Shown here piece after piece: positions 16,680 through 25,276 of a stretch of 50,131 nt of DNA. The translations under genes and the position numbers were made by a program. The notes under the pieces are model-generated. The model was given only the letters and a program-made list of their open reading frames with translations, searched no databases and had not been told where the DNA came from. Every line of letters begins with the position of its first letter. The first letter of the stretch is position 1. The stretch lies in assembly GCA_031421855.1 (NCBI GenBank), contig JANOPN010000022.1:1-50131 (forward strand), written 5' to 3'. Origin of the DNA: JAAFHN01 sp031421855. GTDB lineage: Bacteria; Pseudomonadota; Gammaproteobacteria; Burkholderiales; Burkholderiaceae_C.

Positions 16680-16723
16680 CCGTCCGAGACGGGACGGGCT
16701 GTCATCCCAGCGCAGGCTGGGAT
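16680..16723. repeat. Two adjacent REP-like hairpins
   Basis: CCGTCC (16680-16685) pairs with GGACGG (16692-16697), and ATCCCAGC (16704-16711) pairs with GCTGGGAT (16716-16723) across a four-base loop. The second matches the widespread proteobacterial pattern of TCATCCCAGC ... GCTGGGATCCAG. It lies in the 179-bp gap before the permease gene. Confidence 0.6.
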
Positions 16724-16778
16724 CCAGTGGCTGCTTGCTCGCCAACCGATCACACCTGAACTCCATGCCTTCGCTTGA

Positions 16779-17702
16779 ATGAACACCCTCGCCGCGATCT
16801 TCACTGACGCTGACTTTTGGGTCGCGGTGCTGCGCATGGGCACGCCTTTGCTGCTGGGCACGTTGGGGGTGCTGATCTGCGAGCGCTCAGGCGTGCTCAA
16901 TTTAGGCATTGAGGGCATCATGGTGGCTGGCGCATTTGTCGGCTGGCTGGCGGTCTACAGCGGTGCGCCGCTGTGGTGGGGCGTGGCAGCGGCTGCTGGC
17001 GCTGGGGCCATTCTTGGGCTCTTGCATGCCGCGTTGACGGTGGGATTGGCGTTGTCGCAGCATGTTGCAGGCTTGGGCCTGACGTTTTTTGCCACCGGCT
17101 TGAGCTATTTCAGCTACCGGGTGACGTTTCCCAAGGTCACCACACCCCCGACGATTGAGCCGTTCAAGGCCATGGACTGGCTGCCAATCCCAATCCTCAA
17201 CCAACAAACGCCCGTGACCCTGCTGGCACTGGGCTTGATACCCGTGGTTTGGTACGGGCTGTACCGCACCCCGGCTGGGCTGGCGCTGCGCATGGTGGGT
17301 GAGAGCACGCACGCGGCAGAAAGCCAAGGCATACGCGTCGGCGCGGTGCGAACTGTGGCACTTGTCATTGGCTCAGGCCTGATGGGGGTGGCCGGCTCAT
17401 TCCTTACTTTGGCGGCGTTTAATGCATTTTTCTTTAACATGGTCAATGGCCGGGGCTGGATTTGTGTGGCCTTGGTGGTTTTTGCCAGCTGGAAACCCGG
17501 CAAAGCCGCCATCGGCGCCTTGCTCTTTGCAATTTTTGATGCCCTTCAATTGCGCTTACAACAAAGTGGCGACAGCGCCGTGCCCTATCAGGTCTACCTC
17601 ATGCTGCCCTACGTGCTTAGCATCGCTGCATTGATTTTGGTAGCCCGCAAAGCCGCGTATCCGCAGGCGCTCATGCAACCCTATATCAAAGGAGAGCGTT
17701 GA
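16779..17702 (+). CDS. ABC transporter permease (BmpA/nucleoside-type)
   Basis: A 307-residue inner-membrane permease of the branched-chain/ribose-like BPD_transp_2 group, of the type that pairs with BmpA lipoproteins (compare NupQ/YufQ). Typical segments are LICERSGVLNLGIEGIMVAGAFVGWL and MVGESTHAAESQGIRVGAVR. About eight hydrophobic helices are present. The cytosine deaminase gene starts on its stop codon. The ATPase, first permease and binding-protein genes that normally come before it are missing upstream, where repeats are found instead. It probably imports a nucleobase for the deaminase. Confidence 0.85.
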   Translation: MNTLAAIFTDADFWVAVLRMGTPLLLGTLGVLICERSGVLNLGIEGIMVAGAFVGWLAVYSGAPLWWGVAAAAGAGAILGLLHAALTVGLALSQHVAGLGLTFFATGLSYFSYRVTFPKVTTPPTIEPFKAMDWLPIPILNQQTPVTLLALGLIPVVWYGLYRTPAGLALRMVGESTHAAESQGIRVGAVRTVALVIGSGLMGVAGSFLTLAAFNAFFFNMVNGRGWICVALVVFASWKPGKAAIGALLFAIFDALQLRLQQSGDSAVPYQVYLMLPYVLSIAALILVARKAAYPQALMQPYIKGER

Positions 17703-19003
17703 TGCTCGACTTGCTCATCAAGCACGCCAACCTGCCCGATGGCCGCCAAGACATGGCCGTGGGCGTTCAAAACGGTTTGATTGCAGTCGTTGAACCTGCC
17801 CAAAGTCATGCCAACACCCCAGCCGCCGAGACGATTGACGCGCAAGGTCAGTTGCTGAGCGCGCCCTTTGCGGATGCTCACTTTCACATGGACGCCACGC
17901 TGTCTTACGGCATGCCGCGCGTCAACGAGTCGGGCACACTCTTAGAAGGCATTGCGTTGTGGGGCGAGCTCAAACCACACCTGACCCTTGAGGCGCTGGT
18001 CAGCCGGGCGTTGACCTACTGCGACTGGGCGGTGGCCAAAGGGCTTTTGGCCATTCGCACCCATGTGGACATTTGTGACGACCGATTGCTGGCGGTTGAG
18101 GCGCTTTTGCACGTCAAACGCCAAGTTGCACCGTACCTTGATCTGCAATTGGTGGCGTTTCCGCAAATGGGGTATTTGCGCTCGCCCAACGCCGTGGCCA
18201 ACCTCAAACGCGCGTTGGACATGGGCGTCGATGTCGTCGGTGGCATACCGCACTTTGAGCGCACCATGGCACAAGGAGCCGAGAGCGTGACCCTTTTGTG
18301 CGAGCTGGCCGCCCAGCGTGGCTTGCTGGTTGACATGCACTGCGACGAATCTGACGACCCGATGAGCCGCCATGTGGAAACACTTGCCGCCGAAACCCAC
18401 CGATTGGGTCTCCACGGTCGCGTGGTCGGCTCGCACCTGACCAGCATGCACAGCATGGACAACTATTTTGTGAGCAAACTCATCGCCTTGATGGCCGAGG
18501 CGCGTTTGAGCGTGGTGGCCAACCCGCTCATCAACATCACCTTGCAAGGCCGCCACGACACCTACCCCAAGCGCAGAGGCATGACCCGCGTGCCTGAGCT
18601 GATGGCTGCCGGGCTCACGGTCGCGTTTGGGCACGACTGCGTCATGGACCCTTGGTATGCACTTGGTAGTGGCGACATGCTGGAGGTTGCCAGCATGGGC
18701 TTGCATGTCGCGCAAATGACCAGCCAAGCGGGCATGGGTCAATGCTTCAACGCCGTGACCAGCCAGCCGGCCAAACTCATGCACCTGACCGACTGGGTCA
18801 CGGACTGGAGCCAAGCCCAGGGCAAAGCAGCGCATTTGGTGCTGCTGCAAGCCAGCAACCCCATCGAGGCCATCAGGCTGCGCGCGACCCGGCTGAAGGT
18901 GTGGCGGGGTGGTCGATTGGTTGCCGAAACCGCGCGCCAAGTCGCTCGAATCGGGTTGGAAAGCCGCCCGCAGTCAGTTGATTGGCGTTTGAGTCAAACC
19001 TGA
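17702..19003 (+). CDS. codA: Cytosine deaminase-like amidohydrolase
   Basis: A 433-residue amidohydrolase closely patterned on E. coli CodA, which hydrolyses cytosine to uracil. Metal and catalytic residues align: H60/H62 (HFHMD), H213 and E216 (HCDE), H245 and D312 (GHDCVMDPWY); the substrate Gln of AFPQMG is also present. The residue after D312 is Cys, where CodA has Asp314, a position known to tune substrate choice, so the natural substrate may be another pyrimidine or triazine. AAAGGAGAG lies six bases before the ATG, which overlaps the permease stop (TGATG). Confidence 0.85.
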   Translation: MLDLLIKHANLPDGRQDMAVGVQNGLIAVVEPAQSHANTPAAETIDAQGQLLSAPFADAHFHMDATLSYGMPRVNESGTLLEGIALWGELKPHLTLEALVSRALTYCDWAVAKGLLAIRTHVDICDDRLLAVEALLHVKRQVAPYLDLQLVAFPQMGYLRSPNAVANLKRALDMGVDVVGGIPHFERTMAQGAESVTLLCELAAQRGLLVDMHCDESDDPMSRHVETLAAETHRLGLHGRVVGSHLTSMHSMDNYFVSKLIALMAEARLSVVANPLINITLQGRHDTYPKRRGMTRVPELMAAGLTVAFGHDCVMDPWYALGSGDMLEVASMGLHVAQMTSQAGMGQCFNAVTSQPAKLMHLTDWVTDWSQAQGKAAHLVLLQASNPIEAIRLRATRLKVWRGGRLVAETARQVARIGLESRPQSVDWRLSQT

Positions 19004-19123
19004 GCTGTCGCGCGCTTGTCGCGTTAGGTGAGGTGCCGCCTCTAACGCGTTGCCGAGCGCTGCATTCGTGAAGTATCCTGCGCGGTCGACCCCACTGCAT
19101 CCAACAACAAAGGCTAAAAAACC

Positions 19124-19615
19124 ATGGCACTCGCTCTCAGAATTCTGTTTTTCTTCATCGTCGTCGCAGCCGCCTTGCTGATTTTTGCTGGCCAAGCGGG
19201 CCTGCTCAAGGGCAAGCCCAAGGGTGAGCTGGGCGTGAAAGACGGCAAATTGCAGCGGCCAAGCAAGACCGAGAATTCGGTCAGTTCGCAGGCCGATCTT
19301 TGGCCCGATCACCCGATGCTGGCGTACGCGGCCATCGCACCACTGGCCTACACCGCAAGCGTCGGCGATGCGGCCAACAAATTGCGAAGCGTCTTGGCCA
19401 CCATGCCACGCACCGCCATCATCGAAGACACGAGCACCTACATCCGCGCCGAGTGCAGCACCGCCTTGGTGCGATACACCGACGATGTGGAGTTCATGTT
19501 TGATGACGGCGCCAAAGTCATCCACGTCAGAAGCGCAAGCCGCTTGGGGCGCAAAGACTTGGGTGCCAACCGCAAACGGGTAGAGGCCATCCGCACCGCG
19601 TTCAGCGCCACTTGA
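19124..19615 (+). CDS. DUF1499 family protein with N-terminal membrane anchor
   Basis: A 163-residue protein with one N-terminal membrane helix (MALALRILFFFIVVAAALLIFAGQAGLL) and a DUF1499 domain (YIRAECSTALVRYTDDVEFMFD, HVRSASRLGRKDLGANRKRVEAIR). DUF1499 proteins are widespread and functionally uncharacterised; the domain probably faces the periplasm here. It follows codA by about 120 bases and is followed by repeats, so it is likely monocistronic. Confidence 0.88.
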   Translation: MALALRILFFFIVVAAALLIFAGQAGLLKGKPKGELGVKDGKLQRPSKTENSVSSQADLWPDHPMLAYAAIAPLAYTASVGDAANKLRSVLATMPRTAIIEDTSTYIRAECSTALVRYTDDVEFMFDDGAKVIHVRSASRLGRKDLGANRKRVEAIRTAFSAT

Positions 19616-19630
19616 TCCACATATATTTTG

Positions 19631-19666
19631 ATAGCAACAAACCCAATGAATCCGCAGACCAAGGGC
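19631..19666 (+). repeat. 37-bp dispersed repeat, copy 5
   Basis: Plus-strand copy (ATAGCAACAAACCCAATGAA at its start) directly after the DUF1499 gene. Its GGTGACC is changed to GCAGACC. Confidence 0.88.
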
Positions 19667-19728
19667 TAAAAAGTCATATTTTTTGCGTTGAAACTCGGTT
19701 TTGATGCCCTTTGAAGCTTGAGTCGAGT

Positions 19729-19829
19729 AGGACTTACGCAAAATTGTCCCAGCAAGGCGCTGCGACGAAGACAGTGCGGATAGCACGGCTAGGAGCGGCA
19801 ACGCCGCTGGGGCGGTTTTGCGTAAGTCT
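19729..19829. mobile_element. MITE-like element of about 101 bp, copy 2
   Basis: Perfect 13-bp terminal inverted repeats, GACTTACGCAAAA (19731-19743) and TTTTGCGTAAGTC (19816-19828), enclose an interior nearly identical to the element at 12212-12313. It contains no gene. It lies between DUF1499 and the clpA terminator. Confidence 0.75.
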
Positions 19830-19850
19830 GGTCTAGAAACCGCCGCCAAC

Positions 19851-19888
19851 AAAAAAGCCCCCAGCGAACTCAATCGCTGGGGGCTTTT
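19851..19888. terminator. Bidirectional rho-independent terminator after clpA
   Basis: GCCCCCAGCG (19857-19866) pairs perfectly with CGCTGGGGGC (19875-19884), flanked by six A and four T. It lies 16 bases after the clpA stop on the minus strand and can work in both directions. Confidence 0.88.
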
Positions 19889-19904
19889 GTTTGGATCGCT
19901 TCGA

Positions 19905-22250
19905 CTACTCTGTCGCTGAGGTCGCCGAGGTCGCCTCAGGCTCGGTTTTGGCTTTGGGCTCACGCTTGGGCAGCGGCGAGATGTCCAGCTTGACTTCGCC
20001 GTCTTTACCCGGATCGATGGCTTGCACATAGTCAACCGTCACGCGACCACCATCAACCAAACGACCGAACAACAGCTCGTCGGCCAAGGCTTTGCGGATC
20101 ATGTCTTGGATCAAGCGCTGCATTGGGCGAGCACCCATGAGCGGATCAAAACCCTTCTTCGCCAAATGCGCGCGCAGACCGTCGGTGAAGGTGACTTCGA
20201 CCTTTTTCTCTGCCAATTGCTGCTCAAGCTGAAGCAAAAACTTGTCAACCACCCGCAAGATGATGTTTTCATCCAGCGCCTTGAAGCTGACCATCGCGTC
20301 CAAGCGGTTGCGAAACTCAGGCGAGAACAAGCGCTTGATGTCGGCCATCTCGTCACCCGCTTCGCGGGTGTTGGTGAAGCCAATCACCGCTTTGTTCATC
20401 GTCTCGGCACCCGCATTAGTCGTCATGACGATGATGGTGTTGCGAAAATCAGCTTTTCGGCCGTTGTTGTCGGTCAAGGTGCCGTGATCCAGCACTTGGA
20501 GCAGCACATTGAAGATGTCCGGGTGAGCCTTTTCGATCTCGTCGAGCAAGAGCACCGAGTGCGGCTTCTTGGACACAGCCTCGGTCAGCAAGCCACCTTG
20601 GTCAAAGCCAACATAGCCGGGCGGCGCGCCGATCAATCGGCTGACCGCGTGGCGCTCCATGTACTCGCTCATGTCAAAGCGCAGCAGCTCAATGCCCATG
20701 ATGTGCGCCAACTGTTTGGCTGCCTCGGTTTTACCCACGCCAGTTGGGCCGCTGAACAAAAACGCGCCAATTGGCTTGTCAGACTTGCCCAGGCCCGCCC
20801 GTGCCATCTTGACCGCGCTGGCCAGCGCCTCAAGCGCTTTGTCTTGGCCAAATACCATGGCACGCAGGTCGCGCTCCAGGGTTTTGAGCTTGCCGCGGTC
20901 GTCGTTGCTGACGTTGGCTGGCGGAATGCGTGCAATCTTGGCGACGACTTCTTCGACCTCGGTTCGGCCAATGATTTTCTTGCGTTTGTTGGCTGGCAAG
21001 ATGCGCTGGGCTGCACCAGCCTCATCGATCACGTCAATGGCTTTGTCGGGCAAGTGGCGATCATTGATGTACTTGGCGCTAAGCTCCGCGGCCGCAGACA
21101 GCGCCGGGGCGGAATACTTGACCTGGTGATGCTCTTCAAAGCGCGACTTGAGACCCTTCAAGATGTCCACAGTTTGATCAACCGTGGGCTCGACCACATC
21201 GACTTTTTGGAAGCGCCTTGATAAGGCCGCGTCTTTCTCGAAAATGCCGCGATATTCAGTGAATGTGGTCGCACCCAGGCAACGCAGCGAGCCGTTGGAC
21301 AAGGCGGGCTTGAGCAAGTTGCTGGCATCTAGGGTGCCGCCCGAGGCTGCACCGGCACCAATCAAGGTGTGGATTTCATCAATGAACAAGATCGCGTTGG
21401 GTTTGTCTTTCAACGACTTGAGCACGCCCTTAAGACGCTGCTCAAAATCACCCCGGTACTTGGTGCCAGCGAGTAAGGCACCCATGTCGAGTGAGTAGAC
21501 GACGGCTTCGGCCAAAATCTCGGGTACTTCTTTTTGGGTGATGCGCCAAGCCAAACCTTCGGCAATCGCAGTTTTGCCAACGCCGGCCTCGCCCACCAGC
21601 AAGGGGTTGTTTTTGCGGCGGCGGCACAAAATTTGAATGACGCGCTCGACTTCGTGGTCACGCCCAATCAGCGGGTCAATCTTGCCGTCTTTGGCAGACA
21701 CGTTGAGGTTTTGGGTGAACTGCTCAAGCGGGCTTTGCTTCTCGTTGCGCTCGCTGCCCTCTTCTGCTGGCTCAGCGCTAGCCGAACCGGCTTTCTCAGG
21801 CTCGGGTGGGTCGGTCTTTTTGATGCCATGAGCGATGAAATTCACCACATCGAGGCGGGTCACGCCTTGCTGGTGCAAATAGTAGACCGCATGCGAGTCT
21901 TTTTCGCCAAAAATCGCAACCAACACATTGGCCCCGACGACTTCTTTTTTGCCCGTGCCTGTGCTTTGCACATGCATGATGGCGCGTTGAATCACGCGCT
22001 GGAAGCCCAACGTGGGCTGGGTGTCGACTTCGTCTGACCCCGCCACCGTGGGCGTGTTGTCTTTGATGAACGCGCCCAGGCTTTTGCGCAATTCGTCGAT
22101 GTTGGCAGCACAGGCCCGCAAAACTTCGGCGCTGCTGGGGTTGTCCAGCAAGGCAAGCAACAAATGCTCGACCGTGATGAATTCATGGCGCTGTTGCCGA
22201 GCTTCGACAAAGGCCATGTGCAAACTGACTTCAAGCTCTTGCGCCAACAT
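19905..22250 (-). CDS. clpA: ATP-dependent Clp protease ATP-binding subunit ClpA
   Basis: A 781-residue AAA+ unfoldase of the ClpAP protease. The N-domain (MLAQELEVSLHMAFVEARQQRHEF) binds ClpS. Two AAA+ modules have Walker A motifs GEAGVGKT and GPTGVGKT, with Walker B at LFIDEIHTLIGAG and LLLDEIEKAHPD. The C-terminus is an Ala/Thr/Glu-rich tail. The start was set at the standard ClpA N-terminus; an upstream in-frame extension runs back toward clpS and is not expected. clpS lies just upstream, so the two form the usual operon for N-degron substrates. Confidence 0.95.
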   Translation of the reverse strand: MLAQELEVSLHMAFVEARQQRHEFITVEHLLLALLDNPSSAEVLRACAANIDELRKSLGAFIKDNTPTVAGSDEVDTQPTLGFQRVIQRAIMHVQSTGTGKKEVVGANVLVAIFGEKDSHAVYYLHQQGVTRLDVVNFIAHGIKKTDPPEPEKAGSASAEPAEEGSERNEKQSPLEQFTQNLNVSAKDGKIDPLIGRDHEVERVIQILCRRRKNNPLLVGEAGVGKTAIAEGLAWRITQKEVPEILAEAVVYSLDMGALLAGTKYRGDFEQRLKGVLKSLKDKPNAILFIDEIHTLIGAGAASGGTLDASNLLKPALSNGSLRCLGATTFTEYRGIFEKDAALSRRFQKVDVVEPTVDQTVDILKGLKSRFEEHHQVKYSAPALSAAAELSAKYINDRHLPDKAIDVIDEAGAAQRILPANKRKKIIGRTEVEEVVAKIARIPPANVSNDDRGKLKTLERDLRAMVFGQDKALEALASAVKMARAGLGKSDKPIGAFLFSGPTGVGKTEAAKQLAHIMGIELLRFDMSEYMERHAVSRLIGAPPGYVGFDQGGLLTEAVSKKPHSVLLLDEIEKAHPDIFNVLLQVLDHGTLTDNNGRKADFRNTIIVMTTNAGAETMNKAVIGFTNTREAGDEMADIKRLFSPEFRNRLDAMVSFKALDENIILRVVDKFLLQLEQQLAEKKVEVTFTDGLRAHLAKKGFDPLMGARPMQRLIQDMIRKALADELLFGRLVDGGRVTVDYVQAIDPGKDGEVKLDISPLPKREPKAKTEPEATSATSATE

Positions 22251-22332
22251 GAGAGGATGCTTTCTTAAATGAAGTGAACGCTGCGAGATGGCGCGAACAC
22301 ACGGGACAAATTTGGGGACAAACTGAACAATT

Positions 22333-22716
22333 TCAAGCGACTGGCTCACTGACGCATTGCAACGGGTGCCCTGCCTGTTTTGCCGCGTCAAGCACCAAGT
22401 TCACCTTGGTGCTTGCGACATCTTTGCTGAACACGCCACACACGCCCCGCCCATCTAAGTGAATTTTGAGCATGATTTGCGTGGCCTGCTCGCGGTCTTT
22501 GTGAAAAAACTCTTGCAACACCACCACCACAAACTCCATTGGCGTGTAGTCGTCGTTGAGCATCAATACTTGATACATCTGTGGCGGGGCGACCTTTTCA
22601 GGCAGTCGCTCCATGATGGCGACACCATCGCCATCGGGCGAAATCGGACGCGTAGCTGGCTTGCTCGGGGGTGGCTTTGGCGGGGAGGATGCGGAGGTGA
22701 AAAGCATTGCAATCAT
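22333..22716 (-). CDS. clpS: ATP-dependent Clp protease adaptor ClpS
   Basis: A 127-residue ClpS adaptor, which hands N-degron proteins to ClpA. The core is clear: YQVLMLNDDYTPMEFVVVVLQEFF (with the Asn-Asp-Asp of the substrate pocket), then GRGVCGVFSKDVASTKV. The N-terminal 40 residues are a Pro/Ser-rich extension, in keeping with the flexible ClpS tail needed for delivery but somewhat long. ATG codons at 22716 and 22707 are both possible starts. It lies upstream of clpA in the same direction. Confidence 0.94.
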   Translation of the reverse strand: MIAMLFTSASSPPKPPPSKPATRPISPDGDGVAIMERLPEKVAPPQMYQVLMLNDDYTPMEFVVVVLQEFFHKDREQATQIMLKIHLDGRGVCGVFSKDVASTKVNLVLDAAKQAGHPLQCVSEPVA

Positions 22717-22799
22717 TGTAGCGACAGCACGATAAAAGGTTTTTCGTGAAATCCCAATCGCATCTGCTGACGGGTGATCAACATTTCAAGGCCAAAAAC

Positions 22800-22826
22800 A
22801 AAAAAAGCCCACCGAAGTGGGCTTTT
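22800..22826. terminator. Rho-independent terminator after icd
   Basis: GCCCAC (22807-22812) and GTGGGC (22817-22822) form a hairpin with a CGAA loop, flanked by an A tract and TTTT. It lies about 45 bases beyond the icd stop on the minus strand, before clpS. Confidence 0.82.
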
Positions 22827-22869
22827 GCGATCAAACAGGGCGATCACACACATCGATCACACACATCGA

Positions 22870-24132
22870 TCACATGTGCTCGATCATCACCTGACCGAAG
22901 CCCGAACAACTGACTTGGGTGGCGTTTTCCATCAGACGAGCGAAGTCATACGTCACGCGCCGTGATTTGATCGATGCCTTCATCGAGCTGATCAACAAGT
23001 CAGCCGCCTCAACCCAACCCATGTGGCGCAGCATCATTTCGGCTGACAAAATCTCTGACCCTGGGTTCACGTAGTCTTTGCCGGCGTACTTTGGCGCCGT
23101 GCCGTGGGTGGCCTCAAACATCGCGATGTTGTCGCTCAAGTTCGCGCCTGGGGCGATGCCAATGCCGCCGACTTGCGCGGCCAGCGCGTCACTGACGTAG
23201 TCGCCGTTCAGGTTCAAGGTCGCGATGACGCTGTACTCGGCTGGGCGAAGCAAAATTTGCTGCAAAAACGCGTCAGCGATGCTGTCTTTGACGGTGATTT
23301 CTTTGCCGGTTTTTGGATTTTTGAATTTGCACCATGGGCCGCCGTCGATCAACTCGGCACCAAACTCGTTTTGAGCCAGTGCGTAGGCCCAATCACGGAA
23401 GCCGCCTTCGGTGAACTTCATGATGTTGCCCTTGTGGACAATCGTGACGCTGGGCTTGTCATTGTCAATCGCATACTGGATGGCCTTGCGCACCAGGCGC
23501 TCGGTGCCCTCACGCGACACCGGCTTGATGCCAATGCCGGAGGTGTTGGGGAAGCGGATTTTCTTAACGCCAAACTCTTCTTGCAAAATTTTGATCAGTT
23601 TCTTGGCTTTTTCGCTCTCGGCTTCGAACTCGATGCCGGCGTAGATGTCTTCGCTGTTTTCGCGAAAAATCACCATATTCGTCTTGTGCGGCTCTTTGAC
23701 CGGGCTAGGCACGCCGTCAAAGTATTGAATGGGGCGCAAACACACGTACAAGTCGAGCTCTTGGCGCAATGCCACGTTCAGCGAGCGAATGCCGCCGCCC
23801 ACAGGCGTGGTCAACGGGCCTTTGATCGACACGACGTAATCTTTGACTGCATGCAGCGTCTCGGCAGGCAGCCATTCATCAGGGCCGTACACATTGGTTG
23901 ACTTCTCGCCAGCGTAGACCTCCATCCAGTGGATCTTTTTGGCCCCAGCGTAGGCCTTGGCTACTGCAGCGTCAACCACCTTGATCATCACGGGCGTGAT
24001 GTCAGCACCGGTGCCGTCGCCTTCAATGAATGGGATGATTGGGTTGTTCGGAACATTCAAGGACATGTCGGCGTTGACGGTGATTTTTGCGCCGTCTGCC
24101 GGAATTTTGATGTGCTTGTAAGAGGTGGTCAT
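22870..24132 (-). CDS. icd: NADP-dependent isocitrate dehydrogenase
   Basis: A 420-residue TCA-cycle enzyme converting isocitrate to 2-oxoglutarate with NADP. Signatures are IPFIEGDGTGADITP, the phosphorylatable serine loop RENSEDIYAG (the AceK target in E. coli), and NLNGDYVSDALAAQVGGIGIAPGAN. The ATG at 24132 is preferred to an in-frame TTG six codons upstream. Near its end the gene merges with short tandem CGATCACACACAT units (22841-22866 plus a partial copy), so the last codons derive from or created that repeat. Confidence 0.95.
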   Translation of the reverse strand: MTTSYKHIKIPADGAKITVNADMSLNVPNNPIIPFIEGDGTGADITPVMIKVVDAAVAKAYAGAKKIHWMEVYAGEKSTNVYGPDEWLPAETLHAVKDYVVSIKGPLTTPVGGGIRSLNVALRQELDLYVCLRPIQYFDGVPSPVKEPHKTNMVIFRENSEDIYAGIEFEAESEKAKKLIKILQEEFGVKKIRFPNTSGIGIKPVSREGTERLVRKAIQYAIDNDKPSVTIVHKGNIMKFTEGGFRDWAYALAQNEFGAELIDGGPWCKFKNPKTGKEITVKDSIADAFLQQILLRPAEYSVIATLNLNGDYVSDALAAQVGGIGIAPGANLSDNIAMFEATHGTAPKYAGKDYVNPGSEILSAEMMLRHMGWVEAADLLISSMKASIKSRRVTYDFARLMENATQVSCSGFGQVMIEHM

Positions 24133-24316
24133 GTGATCGAATGTCTCCAAAATACTGTTTCAGCGACAATGCACCGCATTTTCGCTGCCCAAGTCGCTGA
24201 TTTTAGGCCAAAAAAAAGATTTTGACGATTGTGTCAACCGCCTGTAAACAGCTGGCGTTACGGTACTACCTCCCGATCTTGGGAGCGGTTTAAAAACCCT
24301 TTTAGGAAACTCTCAA

Positions 24317-24529
24317 ATGAACAAGCTCCTCGCTGCTCTGATCGCTGGCCTCTTCTCTGTTGCTGTGTTCGCACAAGCTCCTGCTGCTCCAGCCGCCGCC
24401 CCAGCTGCAAAAGCTGCACCAGCTGCTGCTGCTGCACCTGCTGCTGAGAAGCCAGCTGCCAAAGCTGACATGAAGAAAGAAAAGAAAGCAAAGAAAGCCA
24501 AGAAAGCCAAGAAAGAAATGGCTAAGTAA
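24317..24529 (+). CDS. Exported Ala/Pro/Lys-rich small protein
   Basis: A 70-residue protein with a good signal peptide (MNKLLAALIAGLFSVAVFAQ) and AGGAA eight bases before the ATG. The mature part is a run of Ala/Pro followed by a strongly basic tail (MKKEKKAKKAKKAKKEMAK). It resembles the acid-shock protein Asr in composition but lacks its sequence repeats. A good terminator follows. The gene is likely real and well expressed; its function is unknown. Confidence 0.75.
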   Translation: MNKLLAALIAGLFSVAVFAQAPAAPAAAPAAKAAPAAAAAPAAEKPAAKADMKKEKKAKKAKKAKKEMAK

Positions 24530-24579
24530 TTAGCCACCTTGGCTAGGAGCGACACCCATCGGTGTTGTTCTGACCATCC

Positions 24580-24614
24580 AAAAGCCCGCGGATCGAATAG
24601 GTTCGCGGGCTTTT
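24580..24614. terminator. Rho-independent terminator
   Basis: GCCCGCG (24584-24590) pairs with CGCGGGC (24604-24610) and is flanked by AAAA and TTTT. It ends the transcript of the Ala/Lys-rich peptide gene and lies only 34 bases before the DUF192 gene. Confidence 0.85.
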
Positions 24615-24643
24615 GTCATTTTGCGTGCGATATGCTGAGCGCC

Positions 24644-25165
24644 ATGAAACCCAATAGCACCCGATTTGAGCTTTTCTTAGGCGCAGCCTTGTTTGCCGCG
24701 ATGATTCTCGTTTTGGGGGGCGCACCCATCGCATCCGTGTTGGCCAAGCCCAGCACCTTGACCCCGGCCACCCCCGGCGAGCCGCAAATGGACTTGCCCA
24801 AAATCGGCCTGCAAGCGGGCATGCACCGCATCACGGCCCAAGTCGCTGCGACACCCGAGCAAACCCAGACTGGCCTGATGTGGCGGCGCGAAATGCCCAC
24901 CAACGAGGGCATGTTGTTTGTTTTTCAGCGCCCATCTGTCCAGTGTTTTTGGATGCGCAACACGCTCATTCCGTTGTCGATTGCTTACATCGCCGACGAT
25001 GGCACGGTCGTCAACACCCTAGAGATGAAGCCGCTGGATGAGACCAGCCGCAACTGCTCAACCAAGCCAGTGCGATACGTGCTGGAGATGAACCAGGCTT
25101 GGTTCAGCAAACGGGGCGTTAAAGCTGGATCCAAGCTGACGGGTGAGCCGTTTTCGGCGAAATAG
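24644..25165 (+). CDS. DUF192 family protein, membrane-anchored
   Basis: A 173-residue protein with an N-terminal hydrophobic segment (FELFLGAALFAAMILVLGGA) and a DUF192 domain: GLMWRREMPTNEGMLFVF, FWMRNTLIPLSIAYIADDGTVVN and RYVLEMNQAWFSKRGVKAG. DUF192 proteins are small single-domain periplasmic or extracytoplasmic proteins of unknown biochemistry. An ATG four codons upstream is a possible alternative start. Confidence 0.88.
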   Translation: MKPNSTRFELFLGAALFAAMILVLGGAPIASVLAKPSTLTPATPGEPQMDLPKIGLQAGMHRITAQVAATPEQTQTGLMWRREMPTNEGMLFVFQRPSVQCFWMRNTLIPLSIAYIADDGTVVNTLEMKPLDETSRNCSTKPVRYVLEMNQAWFSKRGVKAGSKLTGEPFSAK

Positions 25166-25216
25166 TTATCGAGCGATTCAACAAGACATGAAAACTCCGT
25201 CGCACGGGAAATGACC

Positions 25217-25269
25217 TTGACACGCAAGTAAGGAGCCCAAATAATTCTTACATTGAGCGAAAGTAAGGA
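25217..25269 (+). promoter_or_regulatory. Promoter and possible operator of the vapBC-like pair
   Basis: TTGACA (25217-25222) and AATAAT (25240-25245) are separated by 17 bases. AAGTAAGGA occurs twice (25226-25234 in the spacer and 25261-25269, the latter containing the ribosome-binding site), and CTTAC (25247-25251) opposes GTAAG (25263-25267). The repeats would suit autorepression by the antitoxin. Confidence 0.55.
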
Positions 25270-25276
25270 CTGAATC

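Noticed and set aside
17942..18940. A 332-codon open frame on the minus strand
   Set aside because: It is antisense to the cytosine deaminase gene and is a shadow of its codon use, rich in His and Gln with no family motif.
20022..21221. A 399-codon open frame on the plus strand
   Set aside because: It lies wholly antisense to clpA, has no recognisable domain and reflects the codon bias of clpA.
22841..22880. Short repeats considered as a CRISPR array
   Set aside because: Units are 13 bp, directly tandem without spacers, and no cas gene is present.
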